Assembly (NCBI GenBank): GCA_002786355.1
Contig: PGCO01000002.1
Span: 579,582-643,581, forward strand
Source of the DNA: Sediminibacterium sp. FEMGT703S
Lineage (GTDB): Bacteria > Bacteroidota > Bacteroidia > Chitinophagales > Chitinophagaceae
Reading direction: 5' to 3'
DNA: 64,000 nucleotides
This document shows, one piece after another, positions 51,516 through 60,795 of the stretch. Positions within the stretch are counted from its first letter, which is position 1, and the number at the start of each line of letters is the position of its first letter. The position numbers were made by a program, and so were the translations under genes. The notes under the pieces are model-generated. The model had not been told where the DNA came from. It searched no databases and was given only the letters and a program-made list of their open reading frames with translations.

Positions 51516-52322
51516 CTACAAATAATAACTTGTATTTAAATTTGAATTGGCTTTCTCGGCTGCTTCAATAATACTATAATCAGATAATATAAGTGCTTTA
51601 TTGCGCTTCACACACACATCATGTTCAAAGTGAACAGATGGCTTACCATCCCTTGTTCTAACAGTCCATCCATCTTCGTCTGTAAACACTTCTCGTGAAC
51701 CCAAATTAATCATTGGTTCAATAGCTAACACTAAGTTTTCTTTTAGTTTTGGCCCCGACCCTCTTTTGCCATAATTAGGCATTTGAGGATCTTCATGTAA
51801 ACTTCTTCCAAGCCCATGTCCTACCAACTCTCTCACAACACCGTATCCATTTCTAATTTCAGTATGTTCTTGAATGGCATAAGCAATATCGCCTATACGG
51901 TTATTAACTATTGCCTTCTCAATTCCTTTATACAAAGACTCTTTGGTTACTTTCACTAAATTGATAGCGGCAGCATCAGCATCCCCCATAATAAAAGTAT
52001 ATGCATGATCACCGTGCCAACCATTGAGTATCACACCCATATCAATTGAAACAATGTCTCCATTTTTTAATGGAACATTATTCGGAAACCCATGCACCAC
52101 CACATCATTTACAGATGCGCAAATAGTAAACGGATAACCTCTATAATTTAAAAAGGAAGAAATGGCATTGTGTTGTTTAATGAAGTCTGCACATAGTTTA
52201 TCTATTTGCAAAGTAGTCATACCAGGCTTAAGCACTTTGGCAACTTCAGCAAGTGTTTTACTCACTAACATTGCCGCTTCTTTCATAAGCGCAACTTCCG
52301 ATTCCGTTTTATAGATAATCAT
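51516..52322 (-). CDS. map: Methionine aminopeptidase, type I
   Basis: A 268-residue dinuclear metalloenzyme that removes the initiator methionine from new proteins. The five metal ligands are in SIDMGVILNGWHGDHAYTF (Asp, Asp), VGHGLGRSLHED (His), LAIEPMINLG (Glu) and HFEHDVCV (Glu). The start is taken as ATG 52322 (MIIYKTESEVALM), which fits the family; an in-frame ATG at 52343 adds seven residues. It follows secY across a strong terminator and precedes the flavoprotein by 3 bp. Confidence 0.95.
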   Translation of the reverse strand: MIIYKTESEVALMKEAAMLVSKTLAEVAKVLKPGMTTLQIDKLCADFIKQHNAISSFLNYRGYPFTICASVNDVVVHGFPNNVPLKNGDIVSIDMGVILNGWHGDHAYTFIMGDADAAAINLVKVTKESLYKGIEKAIVNNRIGDIAYAIQEHTEIRNGYGVVRELVGHGLGRSLHEDPQMPNYGKRGSGPKLKENLVLAIEPMINLGSREVFTDEDGWTVRTRDGKPSVHFEHDVCVKRNKALILSDYSIIEAAEKANSNLNTSYYL

Positions 52323-52350
52323 TTCTTTATTTCTTCTAGTCATTTGTTAT

Positions 52351-52389
52351 AAAAAAGTAAACCTGTTTAGCATGGCTAAACAGGTTTAC
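52351..52389 (-). terminator. Terminator after secY
   Basis: Perfect 15-bp arms GTAAACCTGTTTAGC and GCTAAACAGGTTTAC around a 3-nt loop; on the minus strand a TTTTTT run follows. It starts 23 bp after the secY stop and ends 7 bp before the upper map ATG. Confidence 0.93.
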
Positions 52390-52412
52390 AAAGTTCGTTG
52401 TTTTATTTGATA

Positions 52413-53759
52413 TTAGATGGTTGTACTAGTTACACCCTGTCTACCTTGAACTCTACCACTATTCATTAAGCCATCATATTGACGCATTAATAAATAAGTT
52501 TCAATTTGCTGTAAAGTATCTAATACTACGCCCACCATGATTAAAAGTGAAGTGCCTCCAAAGAAAGTACTGAATCCTTGGGTAACGCCTAATCTTTGAG
52601 CAAAGCCAGGAAGAATACCAACCAATGCTAAGAAGATAGCACCAGGTAAAGTGATCTTATCCATAATTGCTCCAATATAATCAGCAGTTGGTTGACCAGG
52701 CTTAACACCAGGTACAAATCCATTATTGCGTTTTAAATCTTCAGCAATTTGCTTAGGGTTAAAAATAAGCGCTGTATAAAGGAAAGTAAATCCAATTACC
52801 ATAACCGAGTATATTAACATATACCAAGCATTACTATGGTCATTAAATATTTTAACAATCCCAGAAGCAGAATCCAAATTTGTGAATGATACTAAAGTTG
52901 GTAAGAACATAATTGCTTGCGCAAAAATGATTGGCATAACCCCTGCACTGTTTACTTTAACAGGTAAGAATTGACGCGCGCCACCAAATTGTCTGCTACC
53001 AATAATTTGTTTAGCATAGTTTACTGGTATTTTTCTAACACCTTGAACCAAAATTATTAGTCCCATAATGATGGAAACCAATACAGCAATTTCAATCAAG
53101 AATATTAATAAACCACCGCCACCACTTACACCTTTGGCACCAAACTCTTGTATAATGCTTTGTGGAAGACGAGCTAAGATACCCACCATGATGATGATAG
53201 AAGTACCATTACCCAATCCTTTGTCTTGGATTCTTTCACCCAACCACATTACAAATAATGTTCCAGCAGTTAAAGTAACTACAGTAGAAAACCAGAAAAA
53301 TGGTTTGTATGCAGGTAAAATTGCTTCTGCATAACCAGGACTATTCAAATAAGCAACATAAGCACCTGCTTGAAACAAGGTTACGATAACTGTTAAATAA
53401 CGAGTCCATTGGTTAATTTTTTTACGACCACTCTCTCCTTCTTTTTGAACTTTTTGTAATTGAGGAACTAAAATAGTCATCAATTGCATAAAGATAGAAG
53501 CAGAGATATAAGGCATGATACCTAACGCAAGTATAGATGCTTGAGAAAACGCTCCTCCAGCAAACATATCAAATATGCCTAGCAAACCATTGCTCTTTGC
53601 AGAATTGGCAGCGGCTTCAATTTTATTAGGATCAATTCCTGGTAAAACGATATGCGTACCAAAACGGTAAGTTAATACCAATGCAAGGGTTACGATAATT
53701 TTATTTCGTAATTCTTCAATGGTCCAAATATTCCTAAAAGTTTGAACTAATTTTTTCAC
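52413..53759 (-). CDS. secY: Protein translocase subunit SecY
   Basis: A 448-residue inner-membrane channel subunit of the Sec translocon. Ten hydrophobic helices are visible, with the lateral-gate and plug regions: GTHIVLPGIDPN, DMFAGGAFSQASILALGIMPYISASI, WLGERIQDKGLGNGTSI, PVKVNSAGVMPIIFAQAI and KRNNGFVPGVKPGQPT. SecYEG moves unfolded proteins across or into the membrane. It is the last gene of the ribosomal operon; a small hairpin lies in the gap from rplO. Confidence 0.97.
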   Translation of the reverse strand: MKKLVQTFRNIWTIEELRNKIIVTLALVLTYRFGTHIVLPGIDPNKIEAAANSAKSNGLLGIFDMFAGGAFSQASILALGIMPYISASIFMQLMTILVPQLQKVQKEGESGRKKINQWTRYLTVIVTLFQAGAYVAYLNSPGYAEAILPAYKPFFWFSTVVTLTAGTLFVMWLGERIQDKGLGNGTSIIIMVGILARLPQSIIQEFGAKGVSGGGGLLIFLIEIAVLVSIIMGLIILVQGVRKIPVNYAKQIIGSRQFGGARQFLPVKVNSAGVMPIIFAQAIMFLPTLVSFTNLDSASGIVKIFNDHSNAWYMLIYSVMVIGFTFLYTALIFNPKQIAEDLKRNNGFVPGVKPGQPTADYIGAIMDKITLPGAIFLALVGILPGFAQRLGVTQGFSTFFGGTSLLIMVGVVLDTLQQIETYLLMRQYDGLMNSGRVQGRQGVTSTTI

Positions 53760-53792
53760 TTCACTAAATTAAATGGCGTTATAACTTAAAAC

Positions 53793-53817
53793 CAAAAGAC
53801 GCATACACGATGCGTCT
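53793..53817 (-). promoter_or_regulatory. Hairpin with a short T-run between rplO and secY
   Basis: Minus-strand stem AGACGCAT/ATGCGTCT, 5-nt loop, followed by TTTTGGTTTT. It may lower transcription or mark processing before secY. Confidence 0.6.
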
Positions 53818-53834
53818 GGCAAATTACGTTAAAA

Positions 53835-54284
53835 TTATTTGATAATCTCAACTGTTCCGCCTGCAGCTTCAATAGCAACTTTTGCTTTTTCGCTGATAGC
53901 GTTAACTTTGAAACTGAGTTTAGATTTCAGTTCGCCATTACCCAATACTTTAACATTATCTGTGCGGCTAATTAAACCGTTAATATATAAATTCTCTAAA
54001 GAAATTTCAGTGAAACCGTATTTCTCTACTAACTGATCTAATTGACCAAGGTTAAATACTTTGTATTCAACTCTATTGATATTCTTAAATCCACGCTTTG
54101 GAATACGACGTTGAATAGGCATTTGACCACCTTCATGAGCCATTTTACTTTTGTAACCAGCACGGCTTTGACCACCCTTGTTACCTTTTGTAGATGTACC
54201 ACCTTTACCAGATGCTTCACCACGGCCAATTCTTTTCTCTTTTTTTACAGAACCTTCAGCAGGTTTTAAATTGTGTAGTTTCAT
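53835..54284 (-). CDS. rplO: 50S ribosomal protein L15
   Basis: 149 residues. MKLHNLKPAEGSVKKEKRIG and GRGEASGKGGTSTKGNKGGQ are typical of the L15 N-terminal extension that enters the 23S core. The C-terminal domain is KVNAISEKAKVAIEAAGGTV. Follows rpmD after a 122-bp structured gap, the longest in this stretch. Confidence 0.97.
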   Translation of the reverse strand: MKLHNLKPAEGSVKKEKRIGRGEASGKGGTSTKGNKGGQSRAGYKSKMAHEGGQMPIQRRIPKRGFKNINRVEYKVFNLGQLDQLVEKYGFTEISLENLYINGLISRTDNVKVLGNGELKSKLSFKVNAISEKAKVAIEAAGGTVEIIK

Positions 54285-54341
54285 GTTAATGTGATTTTGA
54301 ACTTACGGGGTATCACCCCTCGCGTTGTTTATAATAAATAA

Positions 54342-54393
54342 AAGTCAGGAGTAAAGATATCCGCAGAATACGGTAAATCCAAACTACTGACTT
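54342..54393 (-). promoter_or_regulatory. Extended stem between rpmD and rplO
   Basis: On the minus strand AAGTCAG-T-AGT pairs with ACT-C-CTGACTT (10 pairs, one mismatch) around a 30-nt loop with an inner CCG/CGG stem, followed by TTATTTATT. A small GGGGT/ACCCC hairpin lies between it and the rplO start. The gap is otherwise empty of genes. Confidence 0.55.
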
Positions 54394-54406
54394 GAAAATT
54401 TCTTAA

Positions 54407-54589
54407 TTAAGCAACTTCTTCAACCTTTACTAAGTGGCTAACTTTGTTAACCATACCTAGTATTTGTGGAGTAGCAACTACTTCTTTAGAGGCATTCAAC
54501 TTTTTTAAACCTAAAGCAAGAAGGGTTAACTTCTGGCGCTCAGATCTGTCGATACCGCTTTTAATCTGGGTTATTTTAATCTTTTTCAT
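54407..54589 (-). CDS. rpmD: 50S ribosomal protein L30
   Basis: 60 residues. The start MKKIKITQIKSGIDRSERQK with LTLLALGLKKLN and the end GMVNKVSHLVKVEEV are those of bacterial L30. It follows rpsE by 5 bp. Confidence 0.95.
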   Translation of the reverse strand: MKKIKITQIKSGIDRSERQKLTLLALGLKKLNASKEVVATPQILGMVNKVSHLVKVEEVA

Positions 54590-54594
54590 AAATA

Positions 54595-55116
54595 TTATCC
54601 GTTGAATACTTTGCTCAATTTAATGTTGCGACCTTTAGCAACCTGAACTGGTTCTCTTAAAAGGCTTAAAGCTTTAATGGTTGCTTTTACCACGTTGTGG
54701 GGATTAGCAGAACCAAGACTCTTTGCAAGTACGTCGGTGATTCCAGCACTTTCCAATACTGAACGCATACTGCCTCCTGCAATTACACCCGCTCCATGTG
54801 CTGCTGGCTTGATTAAAACCTTTGCAGCACCATCTTTAGCTAATTGTTCGTGAGGAATTGTACCATGCATTACAGGTACTTTAACCAAGTTCTTCTTTGC
54901 ATCTTCAATACCTTTAGCAATTGCTTCTTGTACTTCTTTTGCTTTACCAAGACCTTGACCAACAATTCCATTTTCATTTCCAACTACAACTAGTGCAGAG
55001 AAACTAAATGTACGGCCACCTTTTGTGGTTTTTACCACACGGTTTATAGCAACTACCTTATCTTTCAGTTCGATGTCGCCACCCGCTTTTACTTTATTTA
55101 CGCTTACTTTAGACAT
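54595..55116 (-). CDS. rpsE: 30S ribosomal protein S5
   Basis: 173 residues with the double-stranded-RNA-binding N-terminal half ([20 protein letters not shown]) and the S5 fold end ([20 protein letters not shown], then [14 protein letters not shown]). S5 contributes to translation fidelity. The usual spectinomycin-site loop ([13 protein letters not shown]) is unaltered in form. Confidence 0.97.
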   Translation of the reverse strand: MSKVSVNKVKAGGDIELKDKVVAINRVVKTTKGGRTFSFSALVVVGNENGIVGQGLGKAKEVQEAIAKGIEDAKKNLVKVPVMHGTIPHEQLAKDGAAKVLIKPAAHGAGVIAGGSMRSVLESAGITDVLAKSLGSANPHNVVKATIKALSLLREPVQVAKGRNIKLSKVFNG

Positions 55117-55145
55117 TTATTGAGCGATTAAATTGATGTTAGTAA

Positions 55146-55496
55146 TTAGAATACCAGACCACCTTCTCTTGCTCCATCTGCTACAGACTTCACACGGCCA
55201 TGATATAGATTTCCACCTCTGTCAAATACACAATTTGTTAATCCTAGAGCTAAAGCTTTAGTTGCTACTGCAGCACCTACCATTTTAGCTTTTTCTATTT
55301 TGGTAACTTTCTGTGCAGCAATGTCTTTATCTCTAGAAGATGAAGCGGCAATAGTTACACCATTATCGTCATCAATTAATTGTGCATAGATTTCAGCATT
55401 GCTTCTGAATACAGAAAGGCGTGGTTTTACAGCAGTACCAGCAATCTTTTTACGGATGCGGTATCTAATTTTCTGCCTTTGAATTAATTTACCCAT
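55146..55496 (-). CDS. rplR: 50S ribosomal protein L18
   Basis: 116 residues binding 5S rRNA with L5. Motifs [20 protein letters not shown] and the end [20 protein letters not shown] are L18 hallmarks. Follows rplF by a 48-bp gap. Confidence 0.97.
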   Translation of the reverse strand: MGKLIQRQKIRYRIRKKIAGTAVKPRLSVFRSNAEIYAQLIDDDNGVTIAASSSRDKDIAAQKVTKIEKAKMVGAAVATKALALGLTNCVFDRGGNLYHGRVKSVADGAREGGLVF

Positions 55497-55544
55497 TGTT
55501 GTTTATTTTATACCTCCGATACGGCCGGTGGATTGTTATTTTAA

Positions 55545-56099
55545 TTATTTACCTGCAGACTTTCCTGCTTTTCTTCTTAAGATTTCACCCGCATATTTAA
55601 CACCTTTTCCTTTGTATGGCTCAGGCTTACGTAGGCTTCTCAATTTAGCTGCAACTTGACCAATCAATTGCTTGTCTATACCTTCTAAAAATACTTTAGG
55701 GTTTTGACCTTTTTCAGTAGTTGTAGTAACTTTTAATTCACTTGGTATTTCGATGATGATATTGTGAGAATATCCTAAAGCAAGATCTAATAAATTACCG
55801 GTATTAGCAGCTTTAAAACCTACCCCTACTAATTCTAATTCTTTCTTGTAGCCTTCAGTAACACCTTTTACCATATTGCTTACTAATGAACGGTATAATC
55901 CGTGCATAGCGCGGTGACGAATTTGATCTGTTGGTCTGGTGAGAACAACTTCACCTTCTTTTACTTCAACTTTAATATCTCTATCTATTTGTTGAGATAA
56001 CTCTCCTTTTGGACCTTTTACAGAAAGTACATTCTCAGTACTCACATTAATTGTAACACCCGCTGGAACTACTACTGGTTGCTTACCAATTCTAGACAT
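55545..56099 (-). CDS. rplF: 50S ribosomal protein L6
   Basis: 184 residues with two L6 repeats; the conserved C-terminal signature is PEPYKGKGVKYAGEILRRKA. It sits near the factor-binding site. The 79-bp gap before it holds only weak base pairing (CCGT/ACGG, CGAC/GTCG). Confidence 0.97.
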   Translation of the reverse strand: MSRIGKQPVVVPAGVTINVSTENVLSVKGPKGELSQQIDRDIKVEVKEGEVVLTRPTDQIRHRAMHGLYRSLVSNMVKGVTEGYKKELELVGVGFKAANTGNLLDLALGYSHNIIIEIPSELKVTTTTEKGQNPKVFLEGIDKQLIGQVAAKLRSLRKPEPYKGKGVKYAGEILRRKAGKSAGK

Positions 56100-56178
56100 A
56101 GTCGATTTTTTAATTTATGATGAACATTGCTCCGTGTTCAGCCACGACTAAGAGGCTTAATTGTCGGAACGGTTTATT

Positions 56179-56577
56179 TTAAGAAATATAACACAACACT
56201 TCTCCACCAACATTCTGAGCTTTCGCTTGCTTATCGGTTAGAACACCTTTAGATGTACTAAGGATGGCAACACCTAAGCCATTGATTACTCTCTTGATTT
56301 CAGCAGGCTTTGCATATTGACGTAATCCTGGACGGCTAACTCTTTCTAAAGAACGGATAGCAGGAACTTTGGTATTAGGATCGTATTTTAAAGCGATCTT
56401 AATTAATCCTTGTTTGTTATCGTCTTCAAATTTGTATTTCAAGATATAACCTTGATCATACAAAATCTCTGTTAAACGCTTCTTTAAATTAGAAGCAGGA
56501 ATTTCAACCAGTCTATGACCAGCCAACTGAGCATTACGAATTCTAGTTAAGAAGTCTGCTATAGGATCAGTTACCAT
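56179..56577 (-). CDS. rpsH: 30S ribosomal protein S8
   Basis: 132 residues. The N-terminal DPIADFLTRIRNAQLAGH and C-terminal GVAILSTSKGVLTDKQAKAQ segments are family marks. In E. coli S8 is the translational repressor of the spc operon; here no matching target was picked out by eye. Confidence 0.97.
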   Translation of the reverse strand: MVTDPIADFLTRIRNAQLAGHRLVEIPASNLKKRLTEILYDQGYILKYKFEDDNKQGLIKIALKYDPNTKVPAIRSLERVSRPGLRQYAKPAEIKRVINGLGVAILSTSKGVLTDKQAKAQNVGGEVLCYIS

Positions 56578-56624
56578 ATTATTTAAATTATACTAGTTCT
56601 AAATTTTGTTTATCAAACTGACTA

Positions 56625-56894
56625 CTACCAGCTTGCTTTTTTTACACCAGGAATCATACCATTTAAAGCCATGTCGCGGAACATAATCCTTGACAAACCA
56701 AAATAACGCATGTAACCCTTAGGTCTTCCTGTTAGCTGACAGCGGTTCTTTAAACGTACCGGAGAAGCGTTCTTTGGAAGTAGATCTAATCCTGCATAGT
56801 CACCTGCTGCCTTAAGAGCTGCACGCTTTTCAGCATATTGAGCTACCATTTTCTCGCGCTTTCTTTGTCTGGCTTTTATTGATTCTTTTGCCAT
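56625..56894 (-). CDS. rpsN: 30S ribosomal protein S14, zinc-independent type
   Basis: 89 residues, [19 protein letters not shown] at the start and [20 protein letters not shown] in the middle. It lacks the CxxC pairs of the short zinc type and has the full length of the zinc-independent form. Confidence 0.97.
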   Translation of the reverse strand: MAKESIKARQRKREKMVAQYAEKRAALKAAGDYAGLDLLPKNASPVRLKNRCQLTGRPKGYMRYFGLSRIMFRDMALNGMIPGVKKASW

Positions 56895-56916
56895 AATATT
56901 GTTGTTCTGTGTTTAA

Positions 56917-57486
56917 TTAATCTTTCTTGGTTCCTTTAAACGGCATACCTAATTCTTTCAAAAGCTCGTAAGCTTCTTCATTAGTGTTAGCAGTTGTTAC
57001 AAAAGTGATATCTAAACCGGTAATTTTATTTACCTTATCAATATCAATTTCAGGGAAAATGATTTGTTCAGTAACACCTAAAGTATAGTTACCTCTTCCG
57101 TCAAAAGCTTTATCGCTAATTCCTTTGAAGTCACGTACACGTGGTAGAGCTACAGAAACTAATCTGTCAAGGAACTCATACATTTTTTCACCTCTTAAAG
57201 TTACACGAGCACCAATTGGCATACCCTTACGTAACTTGAAGTTTGAAATGTCTTTTTTAGACATAGTAGGAACTGCCTTTTGACCAGTGATCATATTCAA
57301 TTCATCAACAGCTATATCTACTAATTTTTTATCTGTAACCGCTCCATTAACACCACGGTTAATACAGATTTTTTCTAATTTAGGAGCTTGCATAACAGTA
57401 GTGTAAGCAAACTTCTTCATGAGCGCAGGTACAACATCTTTGCTATACTTGGCTGCTAATCTCGGTGTATATTTCTCTGTACTCAT
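56917..57486 (-). CDS. rplE: 50S ribosomal protein L5
   Basis: 189 residues; binds 5S r[23 protein letters not shown] and [23 protein letters not shown] segments (residues about 85-110), and the end [18 protein letters not shown], are L5 marks. Its ATG overlaps the rplX stop (TAATG). Confidence 0.97.
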   Translation of the reverse strand: MSTEKYTPRLAAKYSKDVVPALMKKFAYTTVMQAPKLEKICINRGVNGAVTDKKLVDIAVDELNMITGQKAVPTMSKKDISNFKLRKGMPIGARVTLRGEKMYEFLDRLVSVALPRVRDFKGISDKAFDGRGNYTLGVTEQIIFPEIDIDKVNKITGLDITFVTTANTNEEAYELLKELGMPFKGTKKD

Positions 57487-57824
57487 TATTTGATTACCTC
57501 CCCAGATTTTTTAGATACACGTATTAATTTACCATTTTCACGGGTACGCTTCACTTTGGTTGGCTCGCCCTTTTTAGCATCCCACAACATTACATTACTG
57601 ATGTTAATTGGTGCTTCTACTTTAACAATACCACCTTTGGTATTTTGAGCAGATGGCTTGGTGTGCTTTGTAACGATATTCACTCCTTCTACTACTACAC
57701 GACCTTTATCTACAATCACTTCCAATACTGTGCGAGGCTTTTTCAAATCCTTGTCATCGCCGGCAATTACCACAACGGAATCACCTTTTTTGATGCTGAA
57801 TTTGGCTTTAAATCTTGTACTCAT
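57486..57824 (-). CDS. rplX: 50S ribosomal protein L24
   Basis: 112 residues with the KOW motif near residues 10-40 ([19 protein letters not shown]). L24 starts folding of the 23S rRNA. Coupled to rplE by TAATG and 22 bp after rplN. Confidence 0.96.
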   Translation of the reverse strand: MSTRFKAKFSIKKGDSVVVIAGDDKDLKKPRTVLEVIVDKGRVVVEGVNIVTKHTKPSAQNTKGGIVKVEAPINISNVMLWDAKKGEPTKVKRTRENGKLIRVSKKSGEVIK

Positions 57825-57846
57825 TTTATTTAGCTTTTAGCTTTTT

Positions 57847-58215
57847 TTATAATACTTCAGGAGCAAGAGAAATAATTTTCATATATCCCTTATCACGCAA
57901 TTCTCTTGCTACAGGTCCAAAGATACGTGTACCGCGAGGTTCATCTGAATTGTTTAACAACACAACAGCGTTGTCGTCAAAACGAATGTAAGAACCATCT
58001 TTTCTGCGGAGTTTGTTTTTAGTACGAACAATAACTGCTTTAGAAACTGTTCCTTTTTTAACACCACCTGCAGGAATTGCGTCTTTAACCGTAACAACAA
58101 TTTTATCGCCGATCTTAGCATAATCCTGACCGCTATTACCGAGTACCTTAATACAAAGGACTTCTTTAGCGCCACTATTGTCAGCTACATTTAACCTGCT
58201 TTCTTGCTGAATCAT
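57847..58215 (-). CDS. rplN: 50S ribosomal protein L14
   Basis: 122 residues, a full-length match in form: [20 protein letters not shown] to the end [14 protein letters not shown]. Contacts 16S h14 in an intersubunit bridge. A 75-bp gap to rpsQ shows no structure. Confidence 0.98.
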   Translation of the reverse strand: MIQQESRLNVADNSGAKEVLCIKVLGNSGQDYAKIGDKIVVTVKDAIPAGGVKKGTVSKAVIVRTKNKLRRKDGSYIRFDDNAVVLLNNSDEPRGTRIFGPVARELRDKGYMKIISLAPEVL

Positions 58216-58290
58216 TTTATTTAATTTGAAATTTTACATTTAAGTAAAACACAACCGTTTATGGCAATGCAGTAACTTAAATCAATATTA

Positions 58291-58548
58291 TTATTTCGCT
58301 TTTTCTACAATTTCAACTAATCTCCAACGCTTTGTTTTACTAAGCGGACGAGTTTCCATGATCTTTACCACATCACCGATGGTACATTCTCCCTTCTCAT
58401 CATGAGCATGGAACTTAGTAGTCTTCTTTACGAATTTACCGTAGATAGGGTGTTTTACTTTTCTTTCAACCGCAACAGTGATGGTTTTATCCATTTTATC
58501 GCTGGTAACGATCCCTGTCCTTGTTTTGCGCAAATTTCTTTCAGCCAT
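58291..58548 (-). CDS. rpsQ: 30S ribosomal protein S17
   Basis: 85 residues: [20 protein letters not shown] and [20 protein letters not shown]. An early-binding S17 OB-fold protein. Confidence 0.97.
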   Translation of the reverse strand: MAERNLRKTRTGIVTSDKMDKTITVAVERKVKHPIYGKFVKKTTKFHAHDEKGECTIGDVVKIMETRPLSKTKRWRLVEIVEKAK

Positions 58549-58565
58549 TGTGTTTAATTTATGGT

Positions 58566-58781
58566 TTAAATACCCATTTCTTTTTTCTTCAATTCCGTTT
58601 TAATACGGGCGATGTCTCTACGAAGTCCACGAATAGTCATTGGATTTTCTAGTGGAGAGATAGCATGAGCAAACTCCAATTTTTTCAAACGTAGTTCGTC
58701 TTCCTGGATTTTTGCTCTAAGATCTGTAACACTAAGATCCTTTAGATTTTTGTTGAATTCGTATGTTTTTTTATTAGCCAT
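58566..58781 (-). CDS. rpmC: 50S ribosomal protein L29
   Basis: 71 residues, two helices ([20 protein letters not shown] and [19 protein letters not shown]). Located at the peptide exit tunnel near L23. Confidence 0.95.
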   Translation of the reverse strand: MANKKTYEFNKNLKDLSVTDLRAKIQEDELRLKKLEFAHAISPLENPMTIRGLRRDIARIKTELKKKEMGI

Positions 58782-58799
58782 TGCAATTTCTTTTTTTGG

Positions 58800-59219
58800 T
58801 TATGCTTGCAAATCTCTTCTTACGATGAACTTGGTTGCGATTGGTAATTTTTGTGCTGCAAGACCCATCGCTTCTTTTGCCACAGCTTCTGTAACACCAT
58901 CACATTCGAAGATGATACGTCCTGGCTCCACAACAGCAGCCCAATATTCTGGGTTACCTTTACCCTTACCCATTCTCACTTCAGCAGGCTTATGGGTAAT
59001 AATTTTGTCAGGGAATACTCTGATCCATACATTTCCCTCACGCTTCATAGCACGGGTCATGGCCTGACGGGCAGATTCAATCTGGCGGTTAGTTAACCAG
59101 ATGGGCTCTAATGCTTTTAGGGCAAATGATCCAAATGATATAGCAGTTCCACGCTTAGCTACTTCGCGAATGCGTCCTTTCTGCTGTTTCCTATGTTTGC
59201 TTCTTTTCGGCTGTAACAT
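58800..59219 (-). CDS. rplP: 50S ribosomal protein L16
   Basis: 139 residues. [20 protein letters not shown] and [20 protein letters not shown] are typical; it helps place A-site tRNA. A hairpin lies between rpsC and this gene (59267-59287). Confidence 0.97.
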   Translation of the reverse strand: MLQPKRSKHRKQQKGRIREVAKRGTAISFGSFALKALEPIWLTNRQIESARQAMTRAMKREGNVWIRVFPDKIITHKPAEVRMGKGKGNPEYWAAVVEPGRIIFECDGVTEAVAKEAMGLAAQKLPIATKFIVRRDLQA

Positions 59220-59266
59220 TTTTTAGTTTTTTGGTCCACGAATTTTATTCGTAGTTATTTAAAACT

Positions 59267-59287
59267 TTAGTAATTCTGCATTACTAA
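59267..59287 (-). promoter_or_regulatory. Perfect 8-bp hairpin after rpsC
   Basis: On the minus strand TTAGTAAT and ATTACTAA with a 5-nt loop, starting 8 nt after the rpsC stop. No U-run follows, so a processing or stability element is more likely than a terminator. Confidence 0.5.
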
Positions 59288-59295
59288 TTCTGATA

Positions 59296-60069
59296 TTAGT
59301 TTCTGCGTTCTCCTCTTCCACCACCTCTTCTATCGTCTCTTCTGTCTCCGCCACGGCTTCTTTCATCAGCACCAGTTCTTTCTCTTCTATCGCTCATGTC
59401 GTTCTTACCACCAACGAAGTTTGGATTCAATTCGCGCTTTCCTAGTACTTCACCCTTACAGATCCATACTTTGATACCAATTTTACCGTAAACAGTTTGA
59501 GCAAAAACATTGGCATAATCGATGTCCATACGGAAAGTATGTAATGGAGTACGGCCTTGTTTAAATTCTTCGCTACGAGCAATCTCAGCACCACCTAAAC
59601 GACCGCTTAATTTAACCTTGATACCTTCAGCACCCATACGGAGTGTAGAGGCAATGGCCATTTTAGTTGCACGTTTAAAGTTGATACGGTTTTCGATTTG
59701 ACGAGCGATGGTATCTCCTACGATAGTTGCATCTAGTTCAGGACGACGGATTTCCAAAATGTTAATTTGAACATCGTCTTTTCCAGTTAACTTCTTCAAT
59801 TCTTCTTTAATACGATCTACCTCGTTACCACCTTTACCGATGATAATACCTGGCTTAGAAGTATGAATAGTTACGATCAATTTACCAAGCGTACGCTCAA
59901 TAACGATCTTTGCGATTCCACCTTTGTTGATACGGGCACTCAGGTAGGTACGGATCTTATGATCTTCGATCAGTTTGGATGCGTAGTCTTTTTTACTACC
60001 ATACCAGTTACTGTCCCATCCGCGGATGATGCCTAACCTGTTACCAATTGGATTTGCTTTCTGACCCAT
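59296..60069 (-). CDS. rpsC: 30S ribosomal protein S3 with an Arg/Gly-rich tail
   Basis: 257 residues. The start [20 protein letters not shown], the KH-domain motif [20 protein letters not shown] and the C-terminal [20 protein letters not shown] make this S3. The last 35 or so residues ([20 protein letters not shown] to the end GGGRGERRN) are an arginine- and glycine-rich, probably disordered tail that the short E. coli protein does not have in this form. Confidence 0.97.
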   Translation of the reverse strand: MGQKANPIGNRLGIIRGWDSNWYGSKKDYASKLIEDHKIRTYLSARINKGGIAKIVIERTLGKLIVTIHTSKPGIIIGKGGNEVDRIKEELKKLTGKDDVQINILEIRRPELDATIVGDTIARQIENRINFKRATKMAIASTLRMGAEGIKVKLSGRLGGAEIARSEEFKQGRTPLHTFRMDIDYANVFAQTVYGKIGIKVWICKGEVLGKRELNPNFVGGKNDMSDRRERTGADERSRGGDRRDDRRGGGRGERRN

Positions 60070-60085
60070 ATAATGGTTTTACTAA

Positions 60086-60430
60086 TTAGTTTTTAGAATC
60101 TACGATTAATGTTACATGGTTGCTGCGCTTGCGTACTTTGTAGCCACGGCCTTGTGGTGCAGGGCGCATACGCTTTAATACTCTACCGCCATCAACGAAT
60201 ACGGTCTTTACAACCAGACTGCTGTCTGCAGCATTTGATCCGCTGTTTTTCTGCTCCCAGTTACTGATAGCACTCTTCAACAGTTTTGCCAATGGAGTGG
60301 CATTGTGCTGAGGATGATGTTCCAGAATAGCCAGGGCTTTCTCCACTTCCATTCCACGGATCACATCGGCTAACAGGCGCATTTTACGCGGACCTGTTGG
60401 ATAATTGTTCAGTTTAGCTACTGCTTCCAT
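60086..60430 (-). CDS. rplV: 50S ribosomal protein L22
   Basis: 114 residues. The beta-hairpin loop toward the exit tunnel is [20 protein letters not shown]; the [19 protein letters not shown] segment is the macrolide-relevant area. Confidence 0.97.
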   Translation of the reverse strand: MEAVAKLNNYPTGPRKMRLLADVIRGMEVEKALAILEHHPQHNATPLAKLLKSAISNWEQKNSGSNAADSSLVVKTVFVDGGRVLKRMRPAPQGRGYKVRKRSNHVTLIVDSKN

Positions 60431-60469
60431 TTCTTTTTTTGTTTGATGTATGGGTGTTAACCCCTACAG

Positions 60470-60739
60470 TTATTTTTTAGTTCCTGCGTGTCCTCTGAAG
60501 TTTCTAGTAGGAGCAAATTCACCTAATTTGTGACCTACCATGAATTCTGTTACGTAAACAGGGATGAACTTATTTCCGTTGTGTACGGCAAAAGTGTGAC
60601 CAACAAAATCAGGTGTGATTGTGCTGCGACGACTCCAAGTTTTGATAACGTTTCTCTTTACTTTTCCGTCGTTAATAGCAACTACTTTACCTTCTAAGTT
60701 AGCATCTACGTAAGGACCTTTTTTAATCGAACGACCCAT
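60470..60739 (-). CDS. rpsS: 30S ribosomal protein S19
   Basis: 89 residues: [18 protein letters not shown] and the end [20 protein letters not shown]. Binds at the head of the small subunit with S13. Confidence 0.98.
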   Translation of the reverse strand: MGRSIKKGPYVDANLEGKVVAINDGKVKRNVIKTWSRRSTITPDFVGHTFAVHNGNKFIPVYVTEFMVGHKLGEFAPTRNFRGHAGTKK

Positions 60740-60795
60740 AATTATTTGAGTTTACTGGTCTATTAGTTTATTTATTTATTTTGACTGGTTAGTTA

